60,189 bases of DNA from a virus (IMGVR_UViG_3300037247_001852:1-60189), one strand, 5' to 3'. Counted from the first letter of the stretch, positions 32,135 to 41,811 are shown. Program-made: numbers and translations. The notes: a model not told the origin generated them from the sequence alone.

Positions 32135-32469
32135 AAGCCGGCGAGATAATCCGCGGCGAGGGCTACATCTCGGGCACGTGCTGCACCTGCGAACTCGTGG
32201 ACACCATCGCCGAGCAGTACCTGCTCGTGGCCTACGGCTGCCCGATCCACTGCCCCCAGCTCCCGGACCCGGTCTTCACCGGGGTCACCGTCCACGGCAC
32301 CGGTGAGGTAATCCTGCGCGGCTACGACCAGCTGTCGCACGCGACCTACGAGTTGTCGGTAGAGAGGGAGATGCCCGGCCTCGCGGTCGTCGTCCGGGAC
32401 AACGTGCTCAACCGGATGGAGCTCACGCCGCTGTTCCGCGCACTAGTCTGTAGGAAGTTCGGTACTTAA
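32131..32469 (+). CDS. Hypothetical Cys-containing protein, TTG start
   Basis: 112 residues. AAAAGGAGAGCGC precedes a TTG overlapping the upstream stop. CCTC and CPIHC near the N-terminus may bind metal. The beta-rich body is not recognised. Confidence 0.5.
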   Translation: MKAGEIIRGEGYISGTCCTCELVDTIAEQYLLVAYGCPIHCPQLPDPVFTGVTVHGTGEVILRGYDQLSHATYELSVEREMPGLAVVVRDNVLNRMELTPLFRALVCRKFGT

Positions 32470-32534
32470 ACGATTTGTCCGGGGCGCGCGGGCTTTCCGC
32501 GTCAAACCGGCGACACCCCCAAAGGAGGACAGGA

Positions 32535-32732
32535 ATGCCGAAGAGAAACATACACATGGTCGGCTCGCTGATAGGCTGCGCTGGCGGCCAGGTATCGTTC
32601 GCGATGCCGCCGAGGCCAGGCGAGGTGATGACCAAGGCCGAGGCGCTGGAGTTCGCGGCGTGGATCGTCGCGGCGGCGATGCCGGAGGACGGCGAGTTCG
32701 AGCGCGTGCTCGAGGAGGTGAGGAACACATGA
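32535..32732 (+). CDS. Small hypothetical protein with strong ribosome site
   Basis: 65 residues. AAAGGAGGACAGGA precedes the ATG, identical to the cassette at 44763. A Gly/Pro-rich start and a helical end; family not recognised. Confidence 0.55.
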   Translation: MPKRNIHMVGSLIGCAGGQVSFAMPPRPGEVMTKAEALEFAAWIVAAAMPEDGEFERVLEEVRNT

Positions 32733-33931
32733 GCGACCGAACCGAGTTGATAGCCGACCTCCGCACCGCAGCCGAGGGCAACTTCGCGATCATCGGGGAG
32801 CCCGGGTCGCTCGTCGCGCATCGCCACCTGCTCGGCGCCGCCGCCGCGGAGTTGGAGCAATCGCAGGCTGACGTGAGCCCGAGCGAGGCGCTCTTCGCTT
32901 TCATGGGCTGGCTCACGTGCCGCAAGAAGGTCTCGGGGCCATTCAGTTTTATTCACGACGCCGCCGGCGCCGCCGATCTCGTCCGCGACTTTTGCCTGTC
33001 GCAGGAGTTCGCCGAGCCGCGCGACGGCTACACGCTGCGGATGAAGGCCTACCCGGACAACCTGGCCCCGGACGTCATCGTGTCGAGGGCACCCGCGCCG
33101 GCGACCAAGGGGCCGCACGCCGAGGTCGTTATCATTGACGACCCGGTCACGCCCGAGCCCGGACTCACCGTTGAGGACGCGCCGAAGAACCCCGCACCAT
33201 GGCCGGACCCGACGCCGGCGATGCGCGACAGCCCCATATTCGAGGCCATCTGGCAAACGATCAAGCGGTGGGACGTCAACGTGCCCGACGTCTACGCCGG
33301 TTACTGCGGCGCGACCGGGAACCATGTTCGAGCGATTCTCGACGCGCTGCCGTCGCGCGCGGTGGAACTTGACGGCCCGCTGTGGACCGAGTATCTCGAC
33401 ATCGTCATCGACGGCCCGCCCGGACCCGAGGCCGGCCGTTTCGTCGAGGTCGAGAACGACCAAGGCAAGAGCGTCAGCGTTGGCAACTGGACGAAGCGCG
33501 ACGGGGTCTATTGGGCGCTGCGGCTCCGGGTCGCGGACCAGAGCGCGAGAGCGCCGGAGCCGCCCGAGCGCAAGCCGGCGCCGCCGCTAAAGCATCAACT
33601 CTGCGTTACCGCGGATCGTCTTTGGGCGAAGCACGGGCCCGCTACCGACGAGCCGCATCCTGGCCGGGCGATCACCGTAGGGATCCTGCGACAGCTCGCC
33701 TTCACGCTGGAGGACCTGGAGGCGCAGGCCGTTCGTCGTCTCGAGGAGCTCGGCGTGGAGCTTCCGCTTGTGGATGACAGTCCGCACCGGATGCCGTTGT
33801 CGGAGGAGTGCCGGCGATCCGCCGCACGCGACGAGACGTCGCAGAGCACGGCCGCCGGCCTGGTCCTAATGGCGGACATGCTTGAGGGCCTCGAGCGTCG
33901 GGCGCGCGAGCTGCTTAGGATGGTGAGCTAA
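32729..33931 (+). CDS. Multi-segment hypothetical phage protein
   Basis: 400 residues, the largest product in the small-gene block. Residues ~50-110 ('FAFMGWLTCRKKVSGPFSFIHDAAGAADLV') resemble a segment common in phage hypotheticals. A Pro-rich linker at ~140-165 and a charged helical C-terminus (~295-400) suggest several domains. ATG overlaps the upstream stop. Confidence 0.6.
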   Translation: MSDRTELIADLRTAAEGNFAIIGEPGSLVAHRHLLGAAAAELEQSQADVSPSEALFAFMGWLTCRKKVSGPFSFIHDAAGAADLVRDFCLSQEFAEPRDGYTLRMKAYPDNLAPDVIVSRAPAPATKGPHAEVVIIDDPVTPEPGLTVEDAPKNPAPWPDPTPAMRDSPIFEAIWQTIKRWDVNVPDVYAGYCGATGNHVRAILDALPSRAVELDGPLWTEYLDIVIDGPPGPEAGRFVEVENDQGKSVSVGNWTKRDGVYWALRLRVADQSARAPEPPERKPAPPLKHQLCVTADRLWAKHGPATDEPHPGRAITVGILRQLAFTLEDLEAQAVRRLEELGVELPLVDDSPHRMPLSEECRRSAARDETSQSTAAGLVLMADMLEGLERRARELLRMVS

Positions 33932-34266
33932 TGGACACCGTCAAGAACGCGATCATCGAGTCGACGTTCCTGGGCATCGAACACGGCACGCTGACCGCGA
34001 CGGTCCACGTCGCATATGACGGGCACGCCCAGGGCTTCGGCGGCTACAACCTCCAGGGCTGGACCGGCCCCGAGAGCCAGCTCAGCGCCGCGAACGTCTT
34101 CATCTGCGGCGTCCTACGTGCCGTCGGCGCTAGCTCGTGGGAGGCGCTGAAGGGGAAGTACGTCCGCATCAAACACGGCGAGGCCAGCGAGGCCGGACCG
34201 ATCATCGCGATCGGCCACATCACCGAGGACGTCTGGTTCGACGCCGTAGCGGAGATGGGGAACTAA
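33931..34266 (+). CDS. Conserved phage protein of unknown function
   Basis: 111 residues. 'IIESTFLGIEHGTLTATVHV', 'GQGF-like GFGGYNLQGW' and 'WEALKGKYVRIKH' follow the pattern of a widespread phage beta-sandwich-like family. Function unknown. Confidence 0.7.
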   Translation: MDTVKNAIIESTFLGIEHGTLTATVHVAYDGHAQGFGGYNLQGWTGPESQLSAANVFICGVLRAVGASSWEALKGKYVRIKHGEASEAGPIIAIGHITEDVWFDAVAEMGN

Positions 34267-34514
34267 TGGCCGGTCGCGAGCTAGTCAACGTCGTCAAGAA
34301 CCCGCGGACCGTGCTGCTGGCTGCGGAGTTGGGCAACCAGCTCGGCGAGCCGCACGTCGGTGGCGTGATCCTGATGTTCGTCCACGACGACGGCACGGTC
34401 GAGGTCGGTGGCTCTGACCGCACCCACGACACAGAGCAACCGTACCTCCGCGAGCACATCGAAGACATCGAGGCCGCGTTCGAAGCGTGGGCCTCGCGCT
34501 ACAGGAGGCACTGA
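34266..34514 (+). CDS. Hypothetical protein
   Basis: 82 residues; a beta-rich middle (HVGGVILMFVHDDGTVEVGG) followed by an acidic helix. Single-base overlaps with both neighbours. Confidence 0.5.
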   Translation: MAGRELVNVVKNPRTVLLAAELGNQLGEPHVGGVILMFVHDDGTVEVGGSDRTHDTEQPYLREHIEDIEAAFEAWASRYRRH

Positions 34515-34849
34515 TGCCGACACCGAGCCGATACGAGAACTGGCACAGCGGCGTCTGCTACGCGACGATCATGTCCGGCTGCGTGGTGCGCTGGAAGCAC
34601 CTGGAGATGCCCTACGAGATCAGCGCATCCCGCAACGGCGTGACCGGCGACCTGCCCGTAATGGCGATCGCGCAGATCGACGAGACCATCGAGCTCCTGT
34701 CCGAGGCGCGCTCCGTCCACGTCGTGCTGTCCCAGGACCGCGGGATGAGGCACGCCAACCGCGTGGCCATCGAGCAAATCTACTCGTCGGCGCCGTTCCC
34801 GAGCGGCGGTCCGTGCCCGTGCGCGGCCTGCGTGAAGGCGGTGGCGTGA
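34514..34849 (+). CDS. Hypothetical protein with C-terminal CPCAAC motif
   Basis: 111 residues. The C-terminal 'CPCAAC' could bind zinc or be redox active. The body contains conserved-looking His/Arg residues, but the family is not recognised. Confidence 0.5.
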   Translation: MPTPSRYENWHSGVCYATIMSGCVVRWKHLEMPYEISASRNGVTGDLPVMAIAQIDETIELLSEARSVHVVLSQDRGMRHANRVAIEQIYSSAPFPSGGPCPCAACVKAVA

Positions 34850-34986
34850 TCGAGCAGTGGCAGACGTTCAGCCACGACTACCCGCTCTACGCGCGGATCA
34901 CGTGGTGGTGGACCGAGGACGTCGGCGCCGCCCCGATCGACGGCCCGGCCCCGAGCGCGGAGACATGGGAAGCGTGGGCGTCGTGA
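34846..34986 (+). CDS. Very small Trp-rich protein
   Basis: 46 residues, GTG start. Eight Trp/Tyr residues in the first 25. No family. Overlaps the upstream gene by 4 nt. Confidence 0.4.
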   Translation: MIEQWQTFSHDYPLYARITWWWTEDVGAAPIDGPAPSAETWEAWAS

Positions 34987-35213
34987 TCGAGAAGCCTGAG
35001 CGGATGCCCGCCGAGCAGTACGAGCAGTGGAAGCTCGCGGTCGAGCACGAGATGAAGCAGCTCGACGACGCGACCGCGGAGTACTCGGGCAACCACTGCC
35101 ACGTCCGCGCCGACGTCGTCGTCGGCGGCGAGCCCTACATCACGGTGGGCGCGACGTTCACGGGGCCGATGACCGGCCGAGTCTGGGCGCGACCGTGGAG
35201 GCCGAGGCCGTGA
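34983..35213 (+). CDS. Hypothetical protein
   Basis: 76 residues, GTG overlapping the previous stop. N-terminal helix, then a beta-rich half with one Cys. An in-frame ATG at 34965 is an alternative start. Confidence 0.45.
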   Translation: MIEKPERMPAEQYEQWKLAVEHEMKQLDDATAEYSGNHCHVRADVVVGGEPYITVGATFTGPMTGRVWARPWRPRP

Positions 35214-35359
35214 CGTTCACCGACCTCAACCGCGCCCTCCGAGCGTCGGGCATCTCCGCGCGAGCGGCGATGGAGGCGCTCGACAAGTTGCCAAAGGCGC
35301 CGCCCGCGCCCGCGCCGCTGCCGATCGCCCGCACCGTGAAGAGACCGTGCCGCCGGTGA
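35210..35359 (+). CDS. Very small protein
   Basis: 49 residues, GTG overlapping the previous stop. A helical start (LNRALRASGISARAAMEALDKL) and a Pro-rich, basic end. It may bind nucleic acid; unproven. Confidence 0.4.
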   Translation: MTFTDLNRALRASGISARAAMEALDKLPKAPPAPAPLPIARTVKRPCRR

Positions 35360-35595
35360 TGGCCCCGGTCACGGTCGGCAGCGAGATATACGGCGACAGC
35401 ACCGCGGTCGCCACGGCCGTGTCGGACCGTTGGATTACGGTGAAGGAACTCTACGATCCGCCGCCCTTGCGGTCGGTGGTCACCGTAGACTTCTCCGGGA
35501 TGGTCGCCCGCGCCGAAGTCAAGCGGCTCTACCGGCTCCAGGCGAGCGACGGCGTCTGGGCCGGCATAGGGCTCCGCGTACTCGAGTGGCTCTGA
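35359..35595 (+). CDS. Hypothetical beta-rich protein
   Basis: 78 residues. The ATG shares a base with the upstream stop; GTG at 35347 is possible. Strands dominate (VVTVDFSGMVARAEVKRLYRL). No motif. Confidence 0.45.
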   Translation: MAPVTVGSEIYGDSTAVATAVSDRWITVKELYDPPPLRSVVTVDFSGMVARAEVKRLYRLQASDGVWAGIGLRVLEWL

Positions 35596-35867
35596 GACGC
35601 ACCCGACGCCGTCGCGACCAGCCGTGGCGGCCGCAGCCCGGGATCGCTCACGTCTGGTGCGCGGCCGGTCCGATCTGCGAGGAGATCGTCCCCCGGGACG
35701 CCGGCATCACGGACGGGATGCTGGCGATGTTCGACGAGCAGCGGACCGAGCGGAAGACCTGCCCGCTCTGCCTGGCGCTCGTCCACGACTTCTTCGGCGT
35801 CGAGGCGCTCCACAACGCCATCCGCACGCGTCACGGCCGTGCTCCGGAGTACGAGGACGATGATTAG
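35586..35867 (+). CDS. Hypothetical Cys-containing protein
   Basis: 93 residues, GTG start overlapping the previous gene by 10 nt. CAAGPIC and CPLC may form a zinc site. Last gene before a promoter-bearing gap. Confidence 0.45.
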   Translation: MALRRTRRRRDQPWRPQPGIAHVWCAAGPICEEIVPRDAGITDGMLAMFDEQRTERKTCPLCLALVHDFFGVEALHNAIRTRHGRAPEYEDDD

Positions 35868-35878
35868 TCAGACCGTGC

Positions 35879-35903
35879 TAGCATTATTCCGGCTGGGCCG
35901 GTA
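35879..35903 (+). promoter_or_regulatory. Promoter with TTCCGG dyad
   Basis: TAGCAT (35879-35884) or CATTAT (35882-35887), followed by TTCCGG-N5-CCGGTA (35887-35903). The sequence CGTGCT-N2-CATTAT matches the promoter at 51116-51128. It precedes the zinc-finger gene by 27 nt. Confidence 0.45.
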
Positions 35904-35929
35904 AAAGAAGACGGAGGGACAGGAAACGA

Positions 35930-36634
35930 ATGGCGACGACGAAGGACGAGATCGCGCTGCTCACGGACGAGATCGTCGAGCTCGTGAAGCGCGCTAGATA
36001 CGAAGCCCAAGTCGCGGTGCTCGAGGGCCTCCGCGACATCTTGGAGAAGGAGGTCGACGGTGGTCTCTCTGGAGCCGATCCGACGAAGGCTGTTCGAGCT
36101 AAGCCTAAGCGAGGCGGAACGAAACAAACTCGCTCACGCGTCAACGGCCGCGCTCGAGACGACCTCGCGGACGACGAGTTCCTCGGAGCCGTCGGAGCCG
36201 GCCACGTCTGCGGGATCGACGAGTGCCAGTTCGTCGGCAGGACCGGCCAGGGGCTCGCGAACCATCGCTCGCGAAAGCACAAGGGCGTCGGCGACTTCCC
36301 GTGCTCCATCGAGGGCTGCGACCATGTTAGCCAGACGAAGAGCGGCCTCGTTATCCACGACCGGCGCAAGCACCGCGGCGGCGGCGCGGTCTTCGACGAG
36401 GCCGACCGCTGGAAGGATCCCGGCGAGGCGGGCGTCTGCGACGTCAAGGACGGCCAGTGCGACGGCGGCGTCTCCGAGTGGTCGTGCAAGTACGAGCGCA
36501 CCGCTGGCTGCAAGTTCGTCGCCCGCCGCTGCCAGACCCACCGCGGCGACTCGAGCTGCCGGATGGTCCTCGGCCACCATCACAAACACCACGACAAAGC
36601 CGGCCACGACGCGCCCATCACCTTCGACGCGTGA
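35930..36634 (+). CDS. C2H2 zinc-finger protein
   Basis: 234 residues, ATG after GGAGGGACAGGAAACGA. A helical N-terminal domain (~5-45) and a basic linker (55-75) lead to two fingers with identical spacing: Cys94-Cys99-His112-His117 and Cys125-Cys130-His143-His148 (C-x4-C-x12-H-x4-H). A third Cys/His cluster lies at ~186-223. This eukaryote-like tandem C2H2 layout is rare in phages. Probably a DNA- or RNA-binding regulator. It heads its own transcription unit. Confidence 0.7.
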   Translation: MATTKDEIALLTDEIVELVKRARYEAQVAVLEGLRDILEKEVDGGLSGADPTKAVRAKPKRGGTKQTRSRVNGRARDDLADDEFLGAVGAGHVCGIDECQFVGRTGQGLANHRSRKHKGVGDFPCSIEGCDHVSQTKSGLVIHDRRKHRGGGAVFDEADRWKDPGEAGVCDVKDGQCDGGVSEWSCKYERTAGCKFVARRCQTHRGDSSCRMVLGHHHKHHDKAGHDAPITFDA

Positions 36635-36635
36635 C

Positions 36636-37297
<662 letters not shown>

Positions 37298-37298
<1 letters not shown>

Positions 37299-37471
37299 TG
37301 GGACGGCCGCGCGCCTACTCCTTCGCGAAGCGGCGCTGCAAGCGCGACCCCGAGTGCCTGAGCATCGACGGCCACTACGGGCGGTGCATACTGCCGACCG
37401 AGCGGACCCGCACGGAGATGGCGAAGATAAAGAAGAAGAGCAGGCAACTCGACCTGCTCGGAGGGGATTAG
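37298..37471 (+). CDS. Small basic Cys-containing protein
   Basis: 57 residues, ATG overlapping the upstream stop. Three Cys, a Lys-rich C-terminus (KIKKKSRQLDLL). No family; conserved gene spacing supports it. Confidence 0.45.
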
Positions 37472-37473
37472 CC

Positions 37474-37953
37474 ATGATCGACACACCCGTATCCGAAGTA
37501 GAGATCGCTCACCTGTTGAGGATGGGAGAGAAGGCCACGGGGCGCCCGTGGAAACCCTGTACCGCCAACGACGGCGCGTGCTCGTGCGGCCTGATCTGGT
37601 CGGTGCCGACGGACGTGAGCGTAGCTATCACGCATGCCCCAGAGGATGACGAGGAGATCCATTCCGAGGTCAACGACAACAACCGCTACATCGTCGCCTC
37701 CGCCAACCTCGCGCTCCGCCTCGCCATGCAACTCAGAGAAGCGCGGGCGGCGATTGAATTGCTGGCGAACGCGGTGGACACCGAGCTTATCGAGACGCTC
37801 GACACCAGCGAGGTCGTGCACGTGCACGCCCGTGACTGCCCCGGCTTCTGTGACTACGCCTGCAACGACTACCGCAACAAGCGCGTTCTGACGCTCGTCG
37901 TAGAAGCTGTGGCCGCCTCACGAGGAAAGGAGTCCGATGGAGAAACTGGCTGA
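37474..37953 (+). CDS. Ead/Ea22-like hypothetical protein
   Basis: 159 residues. CSCG and 'YIVASANLALRLAMQLREARAAIELL' follow the pattern of Ead/Ea22-like early phage proteins: a small globular front and a helical tail. Two late Cys (CPGFC) add a metal site. Role unknown. Confidence 0.5.
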   Translation: MIDTPVSEVEIAHLLRMGEKATGRPWKPCTANDGACSCGLIWSVPTDVSVAITHAPEDDEEIHSEVNDNNRYIVASANLALRLAMQLREARAAIELLANAVDTELIETLDTSEVVHVHARDCPGFCDYACNDYRNKRVLTLVVEAVAASRGKESDGETG

Positions 37954-38119
37954 AGAGATCGTCGACGCCGTGCTCGAGGAGATCGCGCGCTCGCCGGAGA
38001 TGGACAGGTGCGGGCTCCGGCGGGACCGGATGGTCGGCAAGGTCAAGGGGCTCATCGAGACGAGCCCGCGCGTCCGGGTGCGCGTCCGGCGCGGACAGGC
38101 GGACGGAGCTGGGCTGTGA
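37937..38119 (+). CDS. Small helical basic protein
   Basis: 60 residues. AGGAAAGGAGTCCG precedes the ATG. Acidic helical front, Arg-rich end. No family. Confidence 0.45.
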   Translation: MEKLAEEIVDAVLEEIARSPEMDRCGLRRDRMVGKVKGLIETSPRVRVRVRRGQADGAGL

Positions 38120-38406
38120 GCGTCGACTGTCACTGCAACGCGGGCGGTATGTGCGGCTGTACCGCGGACGAGCACGGCGTCATCTATGACCGCGACGGCA
38201 AGATGCTCATGAGCTACGCGAACCGCTGTCGCTTCTACGAGGAGGTCGAGAAGCCGAAGCTGCTCGCTAACGGAGAGAGAGTCGCCGAGTTGGAGCAGCG
38301 GCTGGGGCGCGTCGAGCAAGCGGCCGAGGTCCTCGAGGCGCAACTCGATCGCCCGACTTGCAAGCGATGCGGTCGCTTTATGGACATGATCACGGAGGAC
38401 GACTGA
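38116..38406 (+). CDS. Coiled-coil protein with Cys motifs at both ends
   Basis: 96 residues, GTG start. CHCNAGGMCGC at the front, a heptad helix (~45-80) and CKRC at the end. Likely zinc binding and oligomeric. Confidence 0.5.
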   Translation: MSVDCHCNAGGMCGCTADEHGVIYDRDGKMLMSYANRCRFYEEVEKPKLLANGERVAELEQRLGRVEQAAEVLEAQLDRPTCKRCGRFMDMITEDD

Positions 38407-38681
38407 TGGGCTTCAAGGCGCGAGAGCGCGTCGTGACCGTCTACTACGAGGACATCGCCACGCTCCAGGGCTGGCATATACTCGACGCGGCCGGGCGCGA
38501 CCGGACGCTGGAGTGCGCGGTGTCGGGCTTCCTCGTCGACCGCGACAGCGAGCGGATCCGCGTCGCCCATCACGCGTGCGAGGACGACGGCGAATACGCC
38601 GAGCTCACTTCGATCCCGATGGGCTGCGTCCGGCGCATCGTCTACCACGGGACCGCGGGAAGGAAGAAGGTGACGTCATGA
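38406..38681 (+). CDS. Hypothetical protein
   Basis: 91 residues. Mixed strands with a few Cys/His; no motif. Single-base overlap with the gene before. Confidence 0.5.
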   Translation: MGFKARERVVTVYYEDIATLQGWHILDAAGRDRTLECAVSGFLVDRDSERIRVAHHACEDDGEYAELTSIPMGCVRRIVYHGTAGRKKVTS

Positions 38682-38715
38682 CGGAGAGCCACCCCGTGAG
38701 CGGTAGGAGGACGAC

Positions 38716-38922
38716 ATGGGCATGAAGCCGAGGCCGAGGAAGGACCCAGAGTACACACCAGAGGCACGGCGGATGGTCGCCCACGGCTTAGTGCAGGGCT
38801 ACCTGAACGATTGCCGTGAAGAGTGGTGTGGTTTCGAAATGGGCGAAGCCGAAGAGGCATTGGTCATCGGGATCTCCATCGCCCTGGGCCACGCGCACTC
38901 TCTGAGGAAGGCCACCCCATGA
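38716..38922 (+). CDS. Hypothetical helical protein
   Basis: 68 residues, ATG after GGAGGACGAC. Basic front, then helices with two Cys. Family not recognised. Confidence 0.5.
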   Translation: MGMKPRPRKDPEYTPEARRMVAHGLVQGYLNDCREEWCGFEMGEAEEALVIGISIALGHAHSLRKATP

Positions 38923-39365
38923 CTAGCCAGCCCACGAAGCACCCACACCCCGGGCCAATGGACCCGCTGGTCTGCCCGAAATGCGGCGTCCCCAAGATGC
39001 GCCCAGGCGGTGGCGTTGTTCGCGGTTGCGACTGCCCACCGGACACCCGGACCACCCGACCTACTACGCCAGAGGAGCGGGAAGCGGCGTACCTGGACCA
39101 CCAAGGCGACCCCGCGTGGGAGTGGGAACGTCGCCTGCTCGACGACATCGAGGAGCGGGATGTGTTGCTGGAGCGAGCAATGGGACCTTGCTCAGCCACG
39201 GACATGAAGCTGCGCAACGACATCCGCGCCCTACTCGCTACATCCAGTAGCGGTACAGAGGGGGATAGCGATCGGGTGTCGGTCTGTCCGGCATGTAGCT
39301 TCAGGGGCGGCATGCACACGCCTTCGTGTCCTCGTCCCGACAAAGGGGATAGCGATGCCGGGTAA
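38919..39365 (+). CDS. Zinc-ribbon protein with helical middle
   Basis: 148 residues. CPKCG...CDC at the front and CPAC...C at the end flank a Glu/Arg-rich helix. Overlaps neighbours; function unknown. Confidence 0.5.
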   Translation: MTSQPTKHPHPGPMDPLVCPKCGVPKMRPGGGVVRGCDCPPDTRTTRPTTPEEREAAYLDHQGDPAWEWERRLLDDIEERDVLLERAMGPCSATDMKLRNDIRALLATSSSGTEGDSDRVSVCPACSFRGGMHTPSCPRPDKGDSDAG

Positions 39366-39693
39366 GCCCTGCGTTCACGGACATGTCACCGACGACGCCG
39401 GCCAGAGGCCGTGTGTGAACTGCCTCCGGGCGAAACTGAGCACGCGCGACCTCCAAGTCCGCTCCCTCGAACGTGAGCGGGACAAGCTGCGCACCTGCAT
39501 GACGCTGGACCGGAAGACGATTGCCAGGCGCACCGAGCAACGAGATCGCTACAAGGAGGCGCTGGAGGCAATCTGCGGCAAGAGTTCCGCGGACAAGTCG
39601 CCACGACAACGGTTGATCGACATTAACCACGCTTTGAAGCGCCTCGCACGTGCCGCCCTAGCCTCCATCCCGAAGGGGGATACCGATGGCTGA
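39355..39693 (+). CDS. Coiled-coil protein with N-terminal Cys/His site
   Basis: 112 residues. AAAGGGGATAGCG precedes the ATG. CVHGH...CVNC, then a basic coiled coil (~28-70). No family. Confidence 0.5.
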   Translation: MPGKPCVHGHVTDDAGQRPCVNCLRAKLSTRDLQVRSLERERDKLRTCMTLDRKTIARRTEQRDRYKEALEAICGKSSADKSPRQRLIDINHALKRLARAALASIPKGDTDG

Positions 39694-40003
39694 CATCACG
39701 CCCATTTTCGTAACCGGACAAGCACCGGAGTGGATGGTCTGCAAGCAAAAGGACGGCACGTTCGTCTACGGCGAGGGCTGGTCAGCCGAGACCGTGATCG
39801 AAGAACTCGCTACACGCCTCACCGATCGAGATCGCCGTATAGCGGAGGCGCGAGAGTTGGTGGAGCGGCTACTGGGCGACCTGGAGTCGTGTATTCAGTG
39901 GCACAGCAAGGCAGACGCCTACCGCCCGGACACGCGAGTTTGGACCCGTGACTACATCCGTAAGTGGCTCGCTACCGCAGACAAGGAGCCGGCTGGTGGG
40001 TAA
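39686..40003 (+). CDS. Hypothetical protein with amphipathic helix
   Basis: 105 residues. AAGGGGGATACCG precedes the ATG, nearly identical to the ribosome site of the gene before it. A helical 40-80 region and Trp-rich ends; no family. Confidence 0.5.
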   Translation: MADITPIFVTGQAPEWMVCKQKDGTFVYGEGWSAETVIEELATRLTDRDRRIAEARELVERLLGDLESCIQWHSKADAYRPDTRVWTRDYIRKWLATADKEPAGG

Positions 40004-40166
40004 GCGGGTATTGTGTGCGCTGTGCCGCCGAGTGTTACCACAAAAGGACCGGCCCAAACTCAAGGGTGCTCGACGCTATGTCCATGAGATATGCGACCTG
40101 CGAGCAGCTGAGTGGGTCAAGGACAGCTGGGAATCCCTGCCCGACCCGAGGACGTTCCGCAAATGA
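39996..40166 (+). CDS. Small zinc-finger protein
   Basis: 56 residues, GTG start with AAGGAG 8 nt upstream. CALC and a later His/Cys pair (VHEIC) make a compact metal site. Confidence 0.5.
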   Translation: MGKRVLCALCRRVLPQKDRPKLKGARRYVHEICDLRAAEWVKDSWESLPDPRTFRK

Positions 40167-40202
40167 CGGGACCCCGCATGACCGGGCAGGAGAGGTGCTG
40201 AT

Positions 40203-40718
40203 ATGGACGTCAACGGCCATCCCTACGATCTGTTTTCGCAAGCGTGTGTCGACGCCCTCCGCCTACAGCTAGAGAGAGCGGAGGCGGAACGGGACGAGGC
40301 TAGGAAGACGTTGGCGCACGGCTACGAAGAAGCGTTGCGGGCGATGGACCGTAGTGCCCTCGTTGCTGCGGAGCAGGAAACACTCAAGGCGCAAGAGAAC
40401 TCCGCCGCCGCCGAGGAGCGGGTAGCGACCCTGGCGCCGTTCGTGGAGGAGATAGCGAAGCGGCCGTGTCGGCGTGTGACTTGCCGGCAAGGGCGAGAGA
40501 ACCCGCCCTGCGACTCCTGCCGCGCCCGCGCCCTCGCTTCCCCCGGGGAGGTTGGGACGCGGCTCACCGATGAAGTGATCAACAAGTGCCTCGAAGGCGC
40601 GGCCGACGTCGCGAGGGAAGTAGCGGAGCAACTCAAAGGGACCGACAGCATCCCGGGCAGCCTGAGCGGGATGCGGATACGTGGTGCGCCCCCGGAGCCA
40701 GAGGAGAGTGACTCGTGA
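40203..40718 (+). CDS. Coiled-coil hypothetical protein with Cys cluster
   Basis: 171 residues. Helical heptads at ~15-85, then C-x3-C...CDSC, then an acidic end. AGGAGAGGTGCTGAT precedes the ATG. No family. Confidence 0.5.
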   Translation: MDVNGHPYDLFSQACVDALRLQLERAEAERDEARKTLAHGYEEALRAMDRSALVAAEQETLKAQENSAAAEERVATLAPFVEEIAKRPCRRVTCRQGRENPPCDSCRARALASPGEVGTRLTDEVINKCLEGAADVAREVAEQLKGTDSIPGSLSGMRIRGAPPEPEESDS

Positions 40719-41470
40719 GCGCAAGTGAGATGGAAGCGATCATTGGCTGCCCCGGCTGTGATGCGCTGACCGCGCGCATCCGCGACCTGGAGCAGCGCCT
40801 AGAGGCTGCGACCAAGACACACGCCGAGGAGGACGGTCTCCGCCGGCTCGCCCAACAACACGCAGCCACAGCCGAGCGGCGCTGTACCGAGCTGACGGCA
40901 GCAAACCAAGGCTGGCAGATGGTCGAAGACGAGCGAGTAAAGTTCATCGCTGGTCTCGAGGAGCGCTGTACCGAGCTCGAGGCGCTGCTGGGGCGGGTCC
41001 AGAAAGAACTCGGCGCTGGATGGGCCAACAAGGGGATCGCCGCCGACCTCTCGCTCCTTGCCGACATCCGCGCAGCCCTCACCTCCGACAGTGCGCTACC
41101 CAACGAGCCGCGGCGGGTCCGGAGCCTCGACGCCATCAAGGCCGGAACCCTCGTCGAAATCCACGGTAAGGGCCTCGGTGGTGGATGGCGGTGCACGGGG
41201 TGCGACTGGGCTATTACCAAGGGGCTGCCTCCGTGGCACGAGTGCAAGCCTACATCGCTACCCGATGAGCCGCCGCCCGCCCCTCTCCAGCCCGGCGCCA
41301 AGTGCAGCAACGGCGACGAGTTCTGGTGCTCGATCCACTGCCCGCTCGACCGAGCGACGAGCGGCGTCGGCCAGCTCCTCTATCACAACTGCAACGCCGG
41401 CACGGCGTGCTGCTCGGAGCACTGCGCTCCGCAAGAAACACGACAAACCAAAGGAGACCAGCATGGCTAA
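40715..41470 (+). CDS. Coiled-coil protein with three Cys sites
   Basis: 251 residues, GTG overlapping the upstream stop. CPGC at the front, long coiled coil (~18-110), then CTGC...HEC and a C-terminal Cys/His cluster. Perhaps an adaptor; not recognised. Confidence 0.5.
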   Translation: MSASEMEAIIGCPGCDALTARIRDLEQRLEAATKTHAEEDGLRRLAQQHAATAERRCTELTAANQGWQMVEDERVKFIAGLEERCTELEALLGRVQKELGAGWANKGIAADLSLLADIRAALTSDSALPNEPRRVRSLDAIKAGTLVEIHGKGLGGGWRCTGCDWAITKGLPPWHECKPTSLPDEPPPAPLQPGAKCSNGDEFWCSIHCPLDRATSGVGQLLYHNCNAGTACCSEHCAPQETRQTKGDQHG

Positions 41471-41807
41471 GTTCCGCAAGAAGCCCATCGTCATCGAGGC
41501 CACGCAGTGGTTCAAGAACGGCGACCATCCTGACGACGCCTGCGTCACGATGTCACCAGAACCAACACCGGCGGGATGCGATCCGGTGCTGTCAGAAGGA
41601 AGGGTGGTTCGTTACTTCCGTCGCCCAGACGTCTCGGGGGATCGGGCTTGCGAGAAGTGCGACCGCACCATGCACGACCACGGCTGGATCGACACTCTCG
41701 AAGGTGCCCACATCGTCTGCCCGGGTGACTGGGTCATCACCGGCGTACAGGGCGAGCGATACCCGTGCAAGCCCGACATCTTCGAGGCCACCTACGAGCC
41801 GGTCTAA
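41463..41807 (+). CDS. Conserved phage protein with zinc-like motif
   Basis: 114 residues. 'KFRKKPIVIEATQWF' at the start, CEKC...HDHGWIDTLEG and 'CPGDWVITGVQGERYPCKPDIFEATYE' at the end are the hallmarks of a very widespread phage protein family of unknown function. Confidence 0.8.
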   Translation: MAKFRKKPIVIEATQWFKNGDHPDDACVTMSPEPTPAGCDPVLSEGRVVRYFRRPDVSGDRACEKCDRTMHDHGWIDTLEGAHIVCPGDWVITGVQGERYPCKPDIFEATYEPV

Positions 41808-41811
41808 GAAC

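Noticed and set aside
38678-38725. 15-residue frame between the genes at 38406 and 38716
   Set aside because: ATGA overlap is present but the product is too short and has no other support.
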